NCBI GenBank assembly: GCA_022844565.1
Contig: JALHLK010000003.1
Coordinates: 186,001 to 250,000 of the forward strand
DNA: 64,000 nucleotides
Direction of reading: 5' to 3'
Source of the DNA: Saprospiraceae bacterium
GTDB lineage: Bacteria > Bacteroidota > Bacteroidia > Chitinophagales > Saprospiraceae
The position numbers were made by a program, and so were the translations under genes. Position 1 is the stretch's first letter; each line of letters starts with the position of its first letter. The notes beneath the pieces are model-generated. The model was not told where the DNA came from. It did no database searches and saw nothing but the letters and a program-made list of their open reading frames with translations. This document shows, in pieces, positions 1 through 10,415 of this stretch.

Positions 1-1155
1 TGGAAGTATAAAGGTGTAAAAAGTCAAAATAACGTTTTTGATAGCTGGCTTGACAATGTCAGGACGATGTTAGAAGAACAAGACACCAATGCTTTAGAAT
101 TTGTGAGTGACTTTAAAAATAGCTTCTTTAGCGAAGGAGTCTATGTATACACGCCCAAGGGTGAAATGAGAATCTTGCCTCAAGGTTCCACAGCATTAGA
201 TTTTGCATTTGAGATTCATACAGATGTAGGGATGAGGGCTTATGCTATAAAAATAAATGGTAAGCCAGTACATATGAGTTCTCTACTTAAAAATGGGGAC
301 CAAGTACATGTCACTACGAAGACCAGTCAAAGACCTCAAAAAGAATGGCTTAATAACGTTGTAACAGGAAAGGCGAAAGCCAAAATTAGAAGTTCACTTA
401 GAGATGATTTAAGAGCCGATGCCGATTTAGGTAAAGAAGTTTTAGAGAGGAAATTTAAATCTATGAGAATTGGTTTTGAAGACAATGTAGATTTCTTGGT
501 AAGAAGTTATGGATATCAATCCCGATTAGAGTTTTTCTATGGTTTGTATAACAATGAGTTTAACCTAGATTTAAAGTCGTTTGACTTAGAAAATGGCTTA
601 TTAATTCCTAAAAAAGTAGATATACCCAAAGAAGTTGAATCTACAAAACAGGTAGACCAAAAACGTGCCCGTAAAAAAGTAGAAAATAAGTCAAAAATAC
701 TGGTAAATGGGGAATCAGCAGATATGTATGAGTTTAAATTTGCTACCTGTTGTAACCCTGTGCAAGGTGATCCTATTTTTGGATACTTGACCTCGACCAA
801 TGAATTAAAAATTCATAGATACAATTGTCCGAACGCTTCATTGATGTTGTCTCATTATGGATACAGAGTTTTAAAAACTGAATGGGATACTCTTTCTGAC
901 GAAAGTTTTGTTACTAATCTAAAAATTACAGGAGTTGACACTGGAAAAGGTGTTATTCAGATGCTGACCAATACGATTTCTACAGAGCTTGATATCAATA
1001 TTAAAGGCTTAAATATTCAGGGCAAAGAGGGATATTATGAAGGATTTGTCACTATATTTGTCAAAAATAAAGATCAGCTAAACCAAGCTTTGAAAAGAAT
1101 TAATCAATTGGATGGCGTTAGAACGGTCGAAAGATCTGAAATAGAAGAAAATTAA
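1..1155 (+). CDS. RelA/SpoT-type (p)ppGpp synthetase/hydrolase, C-terminal part (5'-truncated by window edge)
   Basis: Frame is open from base 1 (WKYKGVKSQNNVFDSWLDNVRTMLEE...). TGS domain (VYVYTPKGEMRILPQGSTALDFAFEIHTDVG), zinc-finger-like CCNPVQGD and a C-terminal ACT-like region are present. Confidence 0.93.
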   Translation, partial: WKYKGVKSQNNVFDSWLDNVRTMLEEQDTNALEFVSDFKNSFFSEGVYVYTPKGEMRILPQGSTALDFAFEIHTDVGMRAYAIKINGKPVHMSSLLKNGDQVHVTTKTSQRPQKEWLNNVVTGKAKAKIRSSLRDDLRADADLGKEVLERKFKSMRIGFEDNVDFLVRSYGYQSRLEFFYGLYNNEFNLDLKSFDLENGLLIPKKVDIPKEVESTKQVDQKRARKKVENKSKILVNGESADMYEFKFATCCNPVQGDPIFGYLTSTNELKIHRYNCPNASLMLSHYGYRVLKTEWDTLSDESFVTNLKITGVDTGKGVIQMLTNTISTELDINIKGLNIQGKEGYYEGFVTIFVKNKDQLNQALKRINQLDGVRTVERSEIEEN

Positions 1156-1164
1156 AAATGTAAA

Positions 1165-1644
1165 ATGGCTTTCATAGTAGAGGACAAATTAAAAGAGCTT
1201 ATCGTACAGGTAAAAAAAATATTTTCAATTCATCTTGAGAAAAATAGTTATCGTAAAACCCCAGAAAGATATTCTATTTTGGAAGAAATTTACAAGAAAA
1301 ATGATCACTTTGATGCAGAAGGATTATACATCCATATGAAAAACCAAAACTATCGGGTCTCAAGGGCAACTGTCTACAATACTTTAGAGTTACTCGTAAA
1401 CTGTGATCTTGTAACCAAACATCAATTCGGAAAAAACCTAGCTCAATATGAAAAGTCTTATGGATTTAGACAGCATGATCATTTGATCTGCATAGACTGT
1501 GGAGATGTCCTTGAGTTTTGCGACCCTAGAGTCCAACAAATCAAGAATATGATGGGTGATATTTTATCTTTTGAGGTTACTCACCACTCACTCAATTTGT
1601 ATGGTAAATGTAAGAGGGTTGCTTGTGAAGGAACAAAGAGATAA
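1165..1644 (+). CDS. Fur family transcriptional regulator
   Basis: Fur fold: RKTPERYSILEEIY, VSRATVYNTLELL, HDHLICIDCGDVLEF metal site. Confidence 0.9.
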   Translation: MAFIVEDKLKELIVQVKKIFSIHLEKNSYRKTPERYSILEEIYKKNDHFDAEGLYIHMKNQNYRVSRATVYNTLELLVNCDLVTKHQFGKNLAQYEKSYGFRQHDHLICIDCGDVLEFCDPRVQQIKNMMGDILSFEVTHHSLNLYGKCKRVACEGTKR

Positions 1645-1654
1645 ATAGGTTACA

Positions 1655-3490
1655 TTAATTTTCAATCATAAGCGTACCATTCACAATTTTTATACTTTCG
1701 TCTATTAATTTTAGTTTAAGGTGGAAGATATAGGTACCAGCCTCTATTTCATTTGAACTAATTTTGTTGAAATTAATTATACCATCTACTAGTTGATTTT
1801 CCTTCAGTAAAATATTACCAAATCTATCAAAAAGCAAAAACTCTTCTAAAGTATAGTTTTGCCCAAAAGGACCACTAAATTTAAAATTTCTATTGGCAAT
1901 TTCATTGGGATTTAGGCTGATGATATTAGAGTAGTAGATAGGAATATTTTTATCTATTTTTATGAAAATGGAGTCGATAGCAATGCATCCATTAGGATTT
2001 GTTGCTCTTATGACAACATTTTCATTGCGTAAAGGTACGATTGAATTAGCAGCATTTTGATAATCCGGTGGTGTTACTTCTGTTTTTACAATTGGATAAT
2101 TTGCAGTAGGTTTAATTGATATTTCTTCCCCTAAAAAAATCATTAAGTCAGGACCCATATCGATGTCAAATAAGATAGGGTCAGTAAGTGTAAAAGTATC
2201 ATTGACACTACAAAGATTCCTATCACTAATTTTTATATTATAATCACCAGCGGGTAATTTTTGAAAATCTTTAAAACCTTTATTAATATTATCAGCAACG
2301 GTCACTACATATGGTGTATGTCCTCCTCTTAAATTATTCACAACTATGGTGCCGCTACTTTCTTTAGCACATAATGGTTCGCTCTTCGATCTGTCAAACC
2401 CAATAATATAGTTTGGTACAGTAGTCAATTTTAGAGAAACTATGCTATCGCAGCCCAACGATGATTTGAAAACTTCTTTATAATTTCCGGAGGCATCAAT
2501 TTTTTTTGAGCCAAAAGTAAATTGGGCATTATCACATATGGTATCTTCTACGTAAAAGTTATTTTCGGGTACTTTTACAGTAAACACAGAAGAAAAGACT
2601 CTACAAAACTCGTTGTCGAGATCTTTTTCCTGATTCGCTGCAAAAAACCTATAAAAGTACTGGCCTGTAGTGTCATTTATGTGGGTGATTGATTGGTCTC
2701 TTCCTTTTTTTATTTCAGTCCAATTAACCGAGTCTTTAGAATTTTGCCACAAAACAAATGGTAAAGACGCACTCAAGTTTGGAACAATAGCTAAACCAGG
2801 ACTTTCTTTACAGACGACGGCATTACTTTTGCCATTCAATTGCAATATATTGGTTTCATTGCATGGTCTGAAGGATATGTTATCCAGAGCAAGGTCATTG
2901 CCTATACCTCCGGGAGCATTATTGCGCAAAGTGAGCTTTACACTTGATTGCCCTGCTTTCGTAGTAAAAGTAAAACCGTATTTATTCCACCGTTCATTTT
3001 GTAAAATTGCTCCTGTAGAGAAGACTACGACATCATCAATAAGAAAAGATACGTTCGGTAGACTATGGTTAATGGTTGTAATCCGAACAATATTGATCAT
3101 ATCTGCAGAAAATTCATACAATGTACTAGGACATAAACTATCTATTTTCTTTTCATAAAAAACTCCTGGTCCAAATGAAGCATTTACTACCATAATGTAC
3201 CCATTGGGATCAAATTGATCACCTACATGCATCCAAGAACCATATAAGCCAGATAATAAATTGGTATTTTTTGTGATAGAATATTCCCCATCTCTAGGTA
3301 CTTGTGTCACATAAACATATCCTGGTGCAATCTCAGGATTTTTTAACAACACGGGATCTTGTCCTTTTCCAAAATCTCCATCTTTAAATATATTTTTCCC
3401 CAAATTCCCTTGGCAAAGCTTTTGAGTTTGGCCATAACCAGTAAAAACAAGTATTATAAAAAGGCAAACAAAAAGGAAACTTTTTTTCAT
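1655..3490 (-). CDS. Secreted protein with SprB-like repeat and divergent gliding-motility/T9SS-type C-terminus
   Basis: Signal peptide MKKSFLFVCLFIILVFTGYGQ; SprB-like segment (GTIVVNNLRGGHTPYVVTVADN...LPAGDYNIKISDRNLCSVNDTFTLTDP); C-term LFDRFGNILL...AGTYIFHLKL. Start moved to the internal Met before the signal peptide. Confidence 0.7.
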   Translation of the reverse strand: MKKSFLFVCLFIILVFTGYGQTQKLCQGNLGKNIFKDGDFGKGQDPVLLKNPEIAPGYVYVTQVPRDGEYSITKNTNLLSGLYGSWMHVGDQFDPNGYIMVVNASFGPGVFYEKKIDSLCPSTLYEFSADMINIVRITTINHSLPNVSFLIDDVVVFSTGAILQNERWNKYGFTFTTKAGQSSVKLTLRNNAPGGIGNDLALDNISFRPCNETNILQLNGKSNAVVCKESPGLAIVPNLSASLPFVLWQNSKDSVNWTEIKKGRDQSITHINDTTGQYFYRFFAANQEKDLDNEFCRVFSSVFTVKVPENNFYVEDTICDNAQFTFGSKKIDASGNYKEVFKSSLGCDSIVSLKLTTVPNYIIGFDRSKSEPLCAKESSGTIVVNNLRGGHTPYVVTVADNINKGFKDFQKLPAGDYNIKISDRNLCSVNDTFTLTDPILFDIDMGPDLMIFLGEEISIKPTANYPIVKTEVTPPDYQNAANSIVPLRNENVVIRATNPNGCIAIDSIFIKIDKNIPIYYSNIISLNPNEIANRNFKFSGPFGQNYTLEEFLLFDRFGNILLKENQLVDGIINFNKISSNEIEAGTYIFHLKLKLIDESIKIVNGTLMIEN

Positions 3491-3578
3491 GCAGATATAA
3501 ACATTTACCAAAAATATAACAATTTTTGACTAATTGCTTATAATGCTCCTGAATAGAGAAAATTTAAACAATTATGTT

Positions 3579-4406
3579 TTAATTAGAGTCTAAATCTAGC
3601 TTTTTTAATTCTAATATTCTTTTAATGATATGAAGCTTGTGTGTATATTTCTTTGTCTCCCTATTGTATATCCCTTCATGATCTAAATAATCAATCCTTA
3701 TCATTCCACTGGCATGTATGATCTCCTGATTGGGTAGTATGATGCCAACGTGGATGACTTTATTTTCTTCATTTACAAAAAATGCTAAATCTCCAGTCTG
3801 TGCCAACTGCACGAAATCTATGGTTTCTCCATGGGCAACCTGTTGATTTGCGTCCCTTGGCAAGGGATATCCAAAGATTTTATAAATATTCTGAGTGAAA
3901 CCACTACAGTCAATCCCAAACATAGACCTCCCACCCCAAAGATAGGGGGCGTGAAGATGTTTTAAACAAAGTTTTATCAACTGATCTTCAGTATTAATCG
4001 TATATTCTTTGGAAGTAGCCTTACCTGTGAAAGTAAGTTTGCCTTGTGGCATTAAGAATGACATACCATCATACTTAGGCAGATGTGAGCCAAACAAGAT
4101 ATTGATCATGTGTTTATGATTGCCCACTTGGCTAAAAGTATCAATTACATAAGAAATTTTATTGGTTAACTTATTGTAGTCTCCTTCTGCAATTAAGGTC
4201 AATTGCTTTGGGTCCATCCATCCTTCATACCCATCATGAGTACAACTTATTCTGACCCAGTTGTTCCTCTTACGAAGTAAAATTTTACAAGTCTCGCCAT
4301 ACAATAGCTGACTTATCATTTCGGATTTATCACTTGAATCAATTCTTATAGGTGCACAGGCTACGATGCAGATTCCAAAATCTTTATTAACTCTAGATTT
4401 ACTCAC
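3579..4406 (-). CDS. C40 family peptidase (NlpC/P60) with N-terminal SH3-like domain
   Basis: LHAPYLWGGRSMFGIDCSGFTQNIYK catalytic Cys motif; GDLAFFVNEENKVIHVGI His motif. Confidence 0.9.
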   Translation of the reverse strand: MSKSRVNKDFGICIVACAPIRIDSSDKSEMISQLLYGETCKILLRKRNNWVRISCTHDGYEGWMDPKQLTLIAEGDYNKLTNKISYVIDTFSQVGNHKHMINILFGSHLPKYDGMSFLMPQGKLTFTGKATSKEYTINTEDQLIKLCLKHLHAPYLWGGRSMFGIDCSGFTQNIYKIFGYPLPRDANQQVAHGETIDFVQLAQTGDLAFFVNEENKVIHVGIILPNQEIIHASGMIRIDYLDHEGIYNRETKKYTHKLHIIKRILELKKLDLDSN

Positions 4407-4715
4407 TAAAATATTAAATTGTATGACAAATCTAAGGTTTGTATTTGAGACAAGAAAATTGTAAAGGAATTAAGTTAAAAATAATGACTTTTGTTTTACG
4501 GATGACAGATATGAGTATGCAAAAAAACTTCGAAGTCGTCGTAAGCAGTTTAGGTATTTGATAAAAGCATAAAAACAGTAGCAAATACGATAAGAACCAC
4601 TTTTGGAATAAAGCATATATATACAAATATTCGACAGATAGATCATTATTACATTGGACTAATGGTCAAATTATTTAACAAGGAAGAACTCTAAAAATAT
4701 ATAACGCCTTCTACT

Positions 4716-4763
4716 AAAAATGGATTTTGATCTTCAATAAAATGGAACCCATTTTTGATTTTA
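4716..4763. repeat. Short hairpin resembling a core-deleted version of the 63825-63972 element
   Basis: AAAAATGGATTTTGATC...AAATGGAACCCATTTTTGATTTT matches both ends of the longer element without its core. Confidence 0.45.
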
Positions 4764-4977
4764 ATGTACTATAGTATCTGAATGGTATGCCATCAACATC
4801 TATAAGTATAAAATGTACTTATTTTAGGAGCATAAAGAAATAACGTGCACATTTTGATTTGTTTTTTTGTTTTTTCTTCCTTGTAAATTTGGCAATTAGT
4901 TAATACTATTCTTCTCATTTACGCTTCGAGAACAAATAAAATTTCTTCACCGAATTTGCATACTTTAATTTCCTTAG

Positions 4978-5760
4978 TTAGATCAATGACCTATCCAAAT
5001 GGACATATCCTCCATCGACATGGATCAATTGCCCCGTAGTATGACTTGACTTATCAGAAAGTAAAAAAGCCACCATGTTTGCAATTTCTTCTGCTGTCGT
5101 CATCCGTTTTTCGAATGGAATTTTTGAAGTGATATTTGCTAAAGTTTCTTCATGATTTGATAGCGTTTTTATCCATTTATCATAAAGAGGGGTATAACAT
5201 TCTGCTACTATGACTGAATTGACGCGAATACCGTATTTTAATAGCTCTACAGCCCACTCGCGGGTCAAGGCATTGCGCCCTCCGTTAGAAGCAGCATAAG
5301 CAGATGTTCCGCCTTGCCCTGTTTCTGCTGTCTTGGACCCAATATTGACTATCGGTCCTTTTGATAATTTTAAATATGGTAAGGCATAATGTGCCATCAA
5401 ATAATAATGTACTAAGTTTTTATGTAGCGATGACATAAATGAATCATAACTGCCGTTCTCAAGGTTTACACTATCATTAACTCCAGCATTATTGACCAAC
5501 CCTTCGATGCGCCCATATTCTTTTAAAATTATTTCTACTGCATTTTTGCAGTCTTCTGGCTTTGTCAATTCTGCAACTACTGAAAAGGCATTTCCATTTT
5601 TGGTGTTGATTTTACGAACAGTCTCTAGATTGTCAGCCTCATTGCGGCCCACTATAGCTACTATAGCTTCTTCAGATGCCAATACTTCAGCAATGCCTTC
5701 ACCTATGCCTTTTGCACCACCAGTGACGATGATGACTTTGTTTTTTAAATTTAAATTCAC
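4978..5760 (-). CDS. SDR family oxidoreductase, candidate L-fucose dehydrogenase
   Basis: VTGGAKGIGEGIA Rossmann motif, NNAGV, YAASNGG active site, HVDGGY; location in the fucose cluster. Confidence 0.85.
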   Translation of the reverse strand: MNLNLKNKVIIVTGGAKGIGEGIAEVLASEEAIVAIVGRNEADNLETVRKINTKNGNAFSVVAELTKPEDCKNAVEIILKEYGRIEGLVNNAGVNDSVNLENGSYDSFMSSLHKNLVHYYLMAHYALPYLKLSKGPIVNIGSKTAETGQGGTSAYAASNGGRNALTREWAVELLKYGIRVNSVIVAECYTPLYDKWIKTLSNHEETLANITSKIPFEKRMTTAEEIANMVAFLLSDKSSHTTGQLIHVDGGYVHLDRSLI

Positions 5761-5771
5761 AACATACGTTT

Positions 5772-6611
5772 TTATAGTTTATAAAATCTTGCAGCATTAT
5801 CACCAAAAATTTTCCCCTCTGCTGATGGAATATGCTTTAATATATAGTCTTTTACCAGGTTTAATTGTTTTTCATACCCAGCTGCCAACAGACAAACTGG
5901 CCAATCTGACCCATACATCACTCTATCTGATCCAAAGGCTTCAAATACCACATCGAGGTAAGGTGTAAAGTCATTATCTCTCCATTGATACCAATCAGCT
6001 TCAGTGATCATACCAGATATTTTGCAATGCACATTCTCATATTTTGCTATCGCTTTGATATCTTTTGCCCATTGTTTGATCAAGCCTTTTTTAATAAATG
6101 GTTTTGCCATATGGTCTATCACAAATGCTTGGCTATTGAGTTGTTTTAACATGGATCGCACAGCATTAAGTTGTCGTGGAAATACTAAAATATCATAAGT
6201 AAGCCCCCTTTTACCTAATAATCGCACTCCATCAATAAAACGCCTTTCTAACATAAATTCGGATTTTTCGCTTTGAAGAATATGTCTAAAACCTTTTAAT
6301 TTTGGGTACAAACTAAAAAAATCTAGCCGATCTTCCAATTGATCATTACCTATATCAATCCACCCCACAACTCCTTTGATAAAATCAAATTTTTCAGCCA
6401 AACCAAGCAAAAATATAGTCTCCTTTTCTGACTGATCAGCTTGTACAGCTATACAGCCATTTATTTCATTTTTTATTAGCGTCGGTAACAAGTCTGCAGG
6501 CATAAAGTCTCGTCTGATGACAGACATACTTTGTTCTTCGATCCAAACATCTCGTACTGGATCAAATTGCCAGAAGTGCTGGTGTGCATCGATTGTCATG
6601 ATTTTTGCCAA
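5772..6611 (-). CDS. Amidohydrolase family protein, candidate L-fucono-1,5-lactonase
   Basis: IDAHQHFWQF, VIDHMAKP, MYGSDWPV motifs of COG3618-type lactonases. Confidence 0.85.
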   Translation of the reverse strand: MAKIMTIDAHQHFWQFDPVRDVWIEEQSMSVIRRDFMPADLLPTLIKNEINGCIAVQADQSEKETIFLLGLAEKFDFIKGVVGWIDIGNDQLEDRLDFFSLYPKLKGFRHILQSEKSEFMLERRFIDGVRLLGKRGLTYDILVFPRQLNAVRSMLKQLNSQAFVIDHMAKPFIKKGLIKQWAKDIKAIAKYENVHCKISGMITEADWYQWRDNDFTPYLDVVFEAFGSDRVMYGSDWPVCLLAAGYEKQLNLVKDYILKHIPSAEGKIFGDNAARFYKL

Positions 6612-7450
6612 CTTTTAGCTACTTGTCGCTGTGTACCTAAGCCATCTATACCCAACTCCACTACGTCTCCCGCTTTAAGGTATCTTGGTGGTTTTAGACC
6701 CAAACCAACTCCAAATGGCGTTCCCGTTGAGATCACATCACCAGGTAAAAGTGTCATAAATTGGCTCAAATAGGCTACTAAAAAAGGAATCTTATAAACC
6801 ATGTCATCTGTATTGGAGTCCTGTAGTACTTCGCCATTGACAGTCAACCACAATCGCAATTTATGAGGATCAAAAATTTCCTCTTTAGTAACAAGATAAG
6901 GGCCTATAGGGGCAAATGTATCGTTACTTTTACCTTTGACCCATTGCCCGGATCGTTCTAATTGGAAAGCTCGTTCGGAATAATCATTGTGCAAAACATA
7001 TCCTGCTACATAATCCATAGCCTCAGATTCATCAATATAGCTAGCCTTTTTACCAATAATTACAGCTAATTCCACCTCCCAATCTGTTTTTTCAGAGCCG
7101 CGTGGTATAATCACATTGTCATAAGGGCCACATATAGCCGTAGTGGATTTGAAAAAAATCACAGGTTCTGGCGGTACTGACATGCCTGACTCTGCCGCAT
7201 GCTTGGCATAGTTCAATCCGATGCAGACTATTTTTGAGGGACGCCCTATTGGTGCGGTGAATTTAATATGATCCGTATCTAAAGCAGATAAATTATCATT
7301 CTGAATAAGGTCATTCAATTTTTCCAACCCATCGGATTCAAAAAATAATTCGTCATAATCATTAAAATGTTCGGATACATCATAATTGATACCTTTCAAT
7401 TCAACACCACACTTGGTTTTACCGTTATCTAAAAATTTAAAAAGTTTCAT
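6596..7450 (-). CDS. Fumarylacetoacetate hydrolase family protein, candidate 2,4-diketo-3-deoxy-L-fuconate hydrolase
   Basis: FAH core: IVCIGLNYAKHAAESG, PVIFFKSTTAI, DWEVELAVIIGKKA, PGDVISTGTPFGVG. Confidence 0.88.
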   Translation of the reverse strand: MKLFKFLDNGKTKCGVELKGINYDVSEHFNDYDELFFESDGLEKLNDLIQNDNLSALDTDHIKFTAPIGRPSKIVCIGLNYAKHAAESGMSVPPEPVIFFKSTTAICGPYDNVIIPRGSEKTDWEVELAVIIGKKASYIDESEAMDYVAGYVLHNDYSERAFQLERSGQWVKGKSNDTFAPIGPYLVTKEEIFDPHKLRLWLTVNGEVLQDSNTDDMVYKIPFLVAYLSQFMTLLPGDVISTGTPFGVGLGLKPPRYLKAGDVVELGIDGLGTQRQVAKSWQKS

Positions 7451-7458
7451 TATATATT

Positions 7459-8220
7459 TTAATTGTTCAATTTTAAAAATCCACCATCAATAGGATAGTC
7501 GCATCCAGTTACGAAACTTGCTTCATCACTACACAGATAGAGTGCCAAAGCCGCTACTTCTTCAGGAGTACCCATCCGACCGATAGGTTGCGATTTGGAG
7601 AGTTTTTCAAACATTTCTGGTTTATTGTCGGGATAATTTTTATTTAAAAAGCCCTCTACAAAAGGTGTGTAGACGCGAGCTGGAGAAATCGAATTGCAGC
7701 GAATATTATAGCTTAAATAATCCTTTGCAATTGATAAAGTCAATGACAATACGGCACCCTTTGAAGTTGAATACGCAAATCTATCTGGAATACCTACCAT
7801 AGCCGCAATACTTGCCATGTTTAAAATGACGCCACCTTTATCTTTCATTAATGGAATTGCAGATTTGATAACATTAAATACTCCTTTGACGTTGGTTGCA
7901 TATACCCTGTCAAAATCTTCTTCTGTGGTGGTTTCAACAGTACCCACATGTGCGATACCTGCATTATTGACTAATATATCAAGACTGCCTATTTTTTGAA
8001 AAACAGATAAAACGGCCTTCTGATCAGTAACATTGCATTGGTAAATAGTACAATCTCCTTCAGCAGAATTAATACTATTTTTTGTTTCAAAACCCGCCTC
8101 TTTCGTCAGTTCTAGAATATGAATGATGGCTCCTTGTTTGGCAAAGAGAACTGCTATAGCTTGACCTATACCACTTCCTCCGCCTGTGATTACCGCTATT
8201 TTATTTTTAAGTGAAAACAT
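7459..8220 (-). CDS. SDR family oxidoreductase, candidate 2-keto-3-deoxy-L-fuconate dehydrogenase
   Basis: ITGGGSGIGQAIA, NNAGIAHVG, YSTSKGAV, DGGF; cluster context. Confidence 0.85.
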   Translation of the reverse strand: MFSLKNKIAVITGGGSGIGQAIAVLFAKQGAIIHILELTKEAGFETKNSINSAEGDCTIYQCNVTDQKAVLSVFQKIGSLDILVNNAGIAHVGTVETTTEEDFDRVYATNVKGVFNVIKSAIPLMKDKGGVILNMASIAAMVGIPDRFAYSTSKGAVLSLTLSIAKDYLSYNIRCNSISPARVYTPFVEGFLNKNYPDNKPEMFEKLSKSQPIGRMGTPEEVAALALYLCSDEASFVTGCDYPIDGGFLKLNN

Positions 8221-8269
8221 ATTTTATACAATTGATATTACAAAATTCTACAACCTAAACATTAAAAAA

Positions 8270-9931
8270 CTACAAATTAACACCACGACGCCATGGAATA
8301 AAATCGTCTTGACCTAATATTTCTGCTTTGGTCAGATATTCGCCTGATGCTAAACCAATGAGATAAGCTAGCATCAATTCACCATTTTCATTTATGGTTT
8401 CTTCGCCATTTATGATCCGTCCAGAATCAAAATCAATGATATCCGACATTCTTACTGCCAAAAGGGAGTTGGTTGACACTTTTGCGGTTGGGGTGATAAC
8501 ATTGCCAGTTGGAGTGCCTAGCCCAGTAGTAAAGACAATAAGATTTGCTCCAGAGGCTGCCATGCCTGTGGTCGCCAAGACATCATTTCCAGGGGTGCAT
8601 AACAAATGAAGGCCCGACCGTTGGGGTTGCTCAGTATAATTGAGTACCCCTGCTATTGGTGCATTTCCACCTTTTTTTGCTGCCCCTGCCGATTTGATCG
8701 CATCGGTTATCAAACCGTCTTTGATATTACCTTTTGATGGATTCATGTCAAAACCTGAACCATCAGCCTCTGCTTGAGCTGCATAAGTTTCCATAAGTAC
8801 AATAAATTTTTCTGCGTCTGACACATTTTCGCATCGATTGATGAGATCTTGTTCGACACCGCAAAGTTCAGGAAATTCCGCAAGTAAAGTAGTACCACCT
8901 AAAGAGACGATAATATCAGAAGCATGACCTAAGGCAGGGTTGGCAGATATACCGGAAAAGCCATCAGACCCTCCACATTTTAATCCCAAAGTAATTTTTG
9001 AAAGAGGAGCAGGCTTACGCGTTATCTTATTTATTTCGATTAAACCTTTGAAAGTCTCCTTCACAGCTGAGCTCATCAAAGCATGCTCAGTACCATAAGT
9101 TTGTTGATTAAAATATAAAATGGGCTTATCAAAACTTTTAGATTTACGTTTGATTTCAGCCTGTAAATCTTCAATTTGAGTTTTTTGACAGCCCAAACTT
9201 AGGATTGTAATACCCGCGACATTTGGATTAAGGCACATACCTGCAAAAACCTCTGCTAATATTTGACAATCCTGGTTCGTTCCGCCACATCCCATCTCGT
9301 GCGTTAGAAACTTTATACCATCCACATTAGGGAAAATGGTATTTTTAACAGACGGAACGACTTTATTATCTTCAAATACAAGTTGATCTATTTCTGAAAT
9401 TTTATTATTTTGATAACATTCTATTAATTGTCTTACTTGAAAACGATATTTCTCAGGCTGTGCAAAACCTAATTCACGTTCGAAAGCATCTTTGAGTATC
9501 ATAATATTTCGATTCTCGCAAAAAACCAAGGGTACTACCAACCAATAATTGCGTGTGCCCACACTACCATCAGTGCGATGATAGCCCTTAAAAGTACAGT
9601 TTTGCCACTTTAAGATATTAGGCTCTTGCCACGAAGTATAAGGTTTAGCGTTTTTAAGGCTGAATTTTTCAGATTTGTGCGTCAAATTGTCTGTTGAGAT
9701 CCATTCACCCTGACCAATGTTTTTAGTAGCTTTACCCACTAGTACTCCATACATAATAACTTCGTCTCCTATATTTAGCGTTATTGTTGTGAATTTATGT
9801 TTTGCTGATATATCCATTGCAAGGATGAAATCCAATCCGTATCGGTTGATAGGTGTATCCTTTTTAAGATCTTGCAAAGCAACTAAAACATTGTCATTGG
9901 GGTGTAACTGAGCAAATTTTTGTTTTTCCAT
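8270..9931 (-). CDS. UxaA/altronate dehydratase family protein, candidate L-fuconate dehydratase
   Basis: GYHRTDGSVGTRNYWLVVPLVFC, GCGGTNQDCQ, LGLKCGGSDGFSGISANPALG typical of full-length UxaA proteins. Confidence 0.88.
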   Translation of the reverse strand: MEKQKFAQLHPNDNVLVALQDLKKDTPINRYGLDFILAMDISAKHKFTTITLNIGDEVIMYGVLVGKATKNIGQGEWISTDNLTHKSEKFSLKNAKPYTSWQEPNILKWQNCTFKGYHRTDGSVGTRNYWLVVPLVFCENRNIMILKDAFERELGFAQPEKYRFQVRQLIECYQNNKISEIDQLVFEDNKVVPSVKNTIFPNVDGIKFLTHEMGCGGTNQDCQILAEVFAGMCLNPNVAGITILSLGCQKTQIEDLQAEIKRKSKSFDKPILYFNQQTYGTEHALMSSAVKETFKGLIEINKITRKPAPLSKITLGLKCGGSDGFSGISANPALGHASDIIVSLGGTTLLAEFPELCGVEQDLINRCENVSDAEKFIVLMETYAAQAEADGSGFDMNPSKGNIKDGLITDAIKSAGAAKKGGNAPIAGVLNYTEQPQRSGLHLLCTPGNDVLATTGMAASGANLIVFTTGLGTPTGNVITPTAKVSTNSLLAVRMSDIIDFDSGRIINGEETINENGELMLAYLIGLASGEYLTKAEILGQDDFIPWRRGVNL

Positions 9932-10068
9932 TTGTTTTTCCGCTTTTTACATCAAATGATTTGGTAGATTTAGGACCAAAATATCCAAAACCCAATATGA
10001 TTTTGAAAAATTGCTTTTTTTAGTCACTTGAATTTTAATCATTATAAATTTGGTTATCTTAAAGTTCG

Positions 10069-10398
10069 TTAAAGTTGAAAAATTTTATTTAATACTATCC
10101 ACTTTTCGCCTTCTTTGGCCTCTTTCAAAGGTTTTTGAAATTGCCACATAAGTTCTTCCCATCTTTGTACTTCTGGATTATTGGCATCCATCAGTGCTTT
10201 TTTTTCAAAAGTAAAATCATCTTTGGCTTCCAAAATCATAAATAATCGCGTACCAATGCGGTATATTTCAAGATTAGTTATCCCTGCTTCTTTGATACTT
10301 TTCGTAATTGCCTCAGGTATGTTTTTATGATATTTTTCGTATTCTTCGATATGATTCGAAGTGTTTATAAGATCTAGTGCTAAACAGTATCGTTGCAT
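10069..10398 (-). CDS. L-rhamnose mutarotase (RhaM) family protein, probable sugar mutarotase of the fucose cluster
   Basis: CLALDLINTSNHIEEYEKYHKNIPEAI, GTRLFMILEA, RWEELMWQFQ typical of the RhaM family. Confidence 0.85.
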   Translation of the reverse strand: MQRYCLALDLINTSNHIEEYEKYHKNIPEAITKSIKEAGITNLEIYRIGTRLFMILEAKDDFTFEKKALMDANNPEVQRWEELMWQFQKPLKEAKEGEKWIVLNKIFQL

Positions 10399-10415
10399 TT
10401 TAAATTTAGTTTTTT

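Noticed and set aside
537-800. Minus-strand ORF inside relA/spoT and other short opposite-strand ORFs (2670-3158, 5492-5968, 11194-11481, 14268-14540, 24629-24907, 56745-57131, 60571-60885 and similar)
   Set aside because: They overlap well-supported genes on the other strand and show no family motifs.
4432-4626. 64-aa minus-strand ORF between the NlpC/P60 gene and the fucose cluster
   Set aside because: Short, low complexity, no family; region more likely non-coding.
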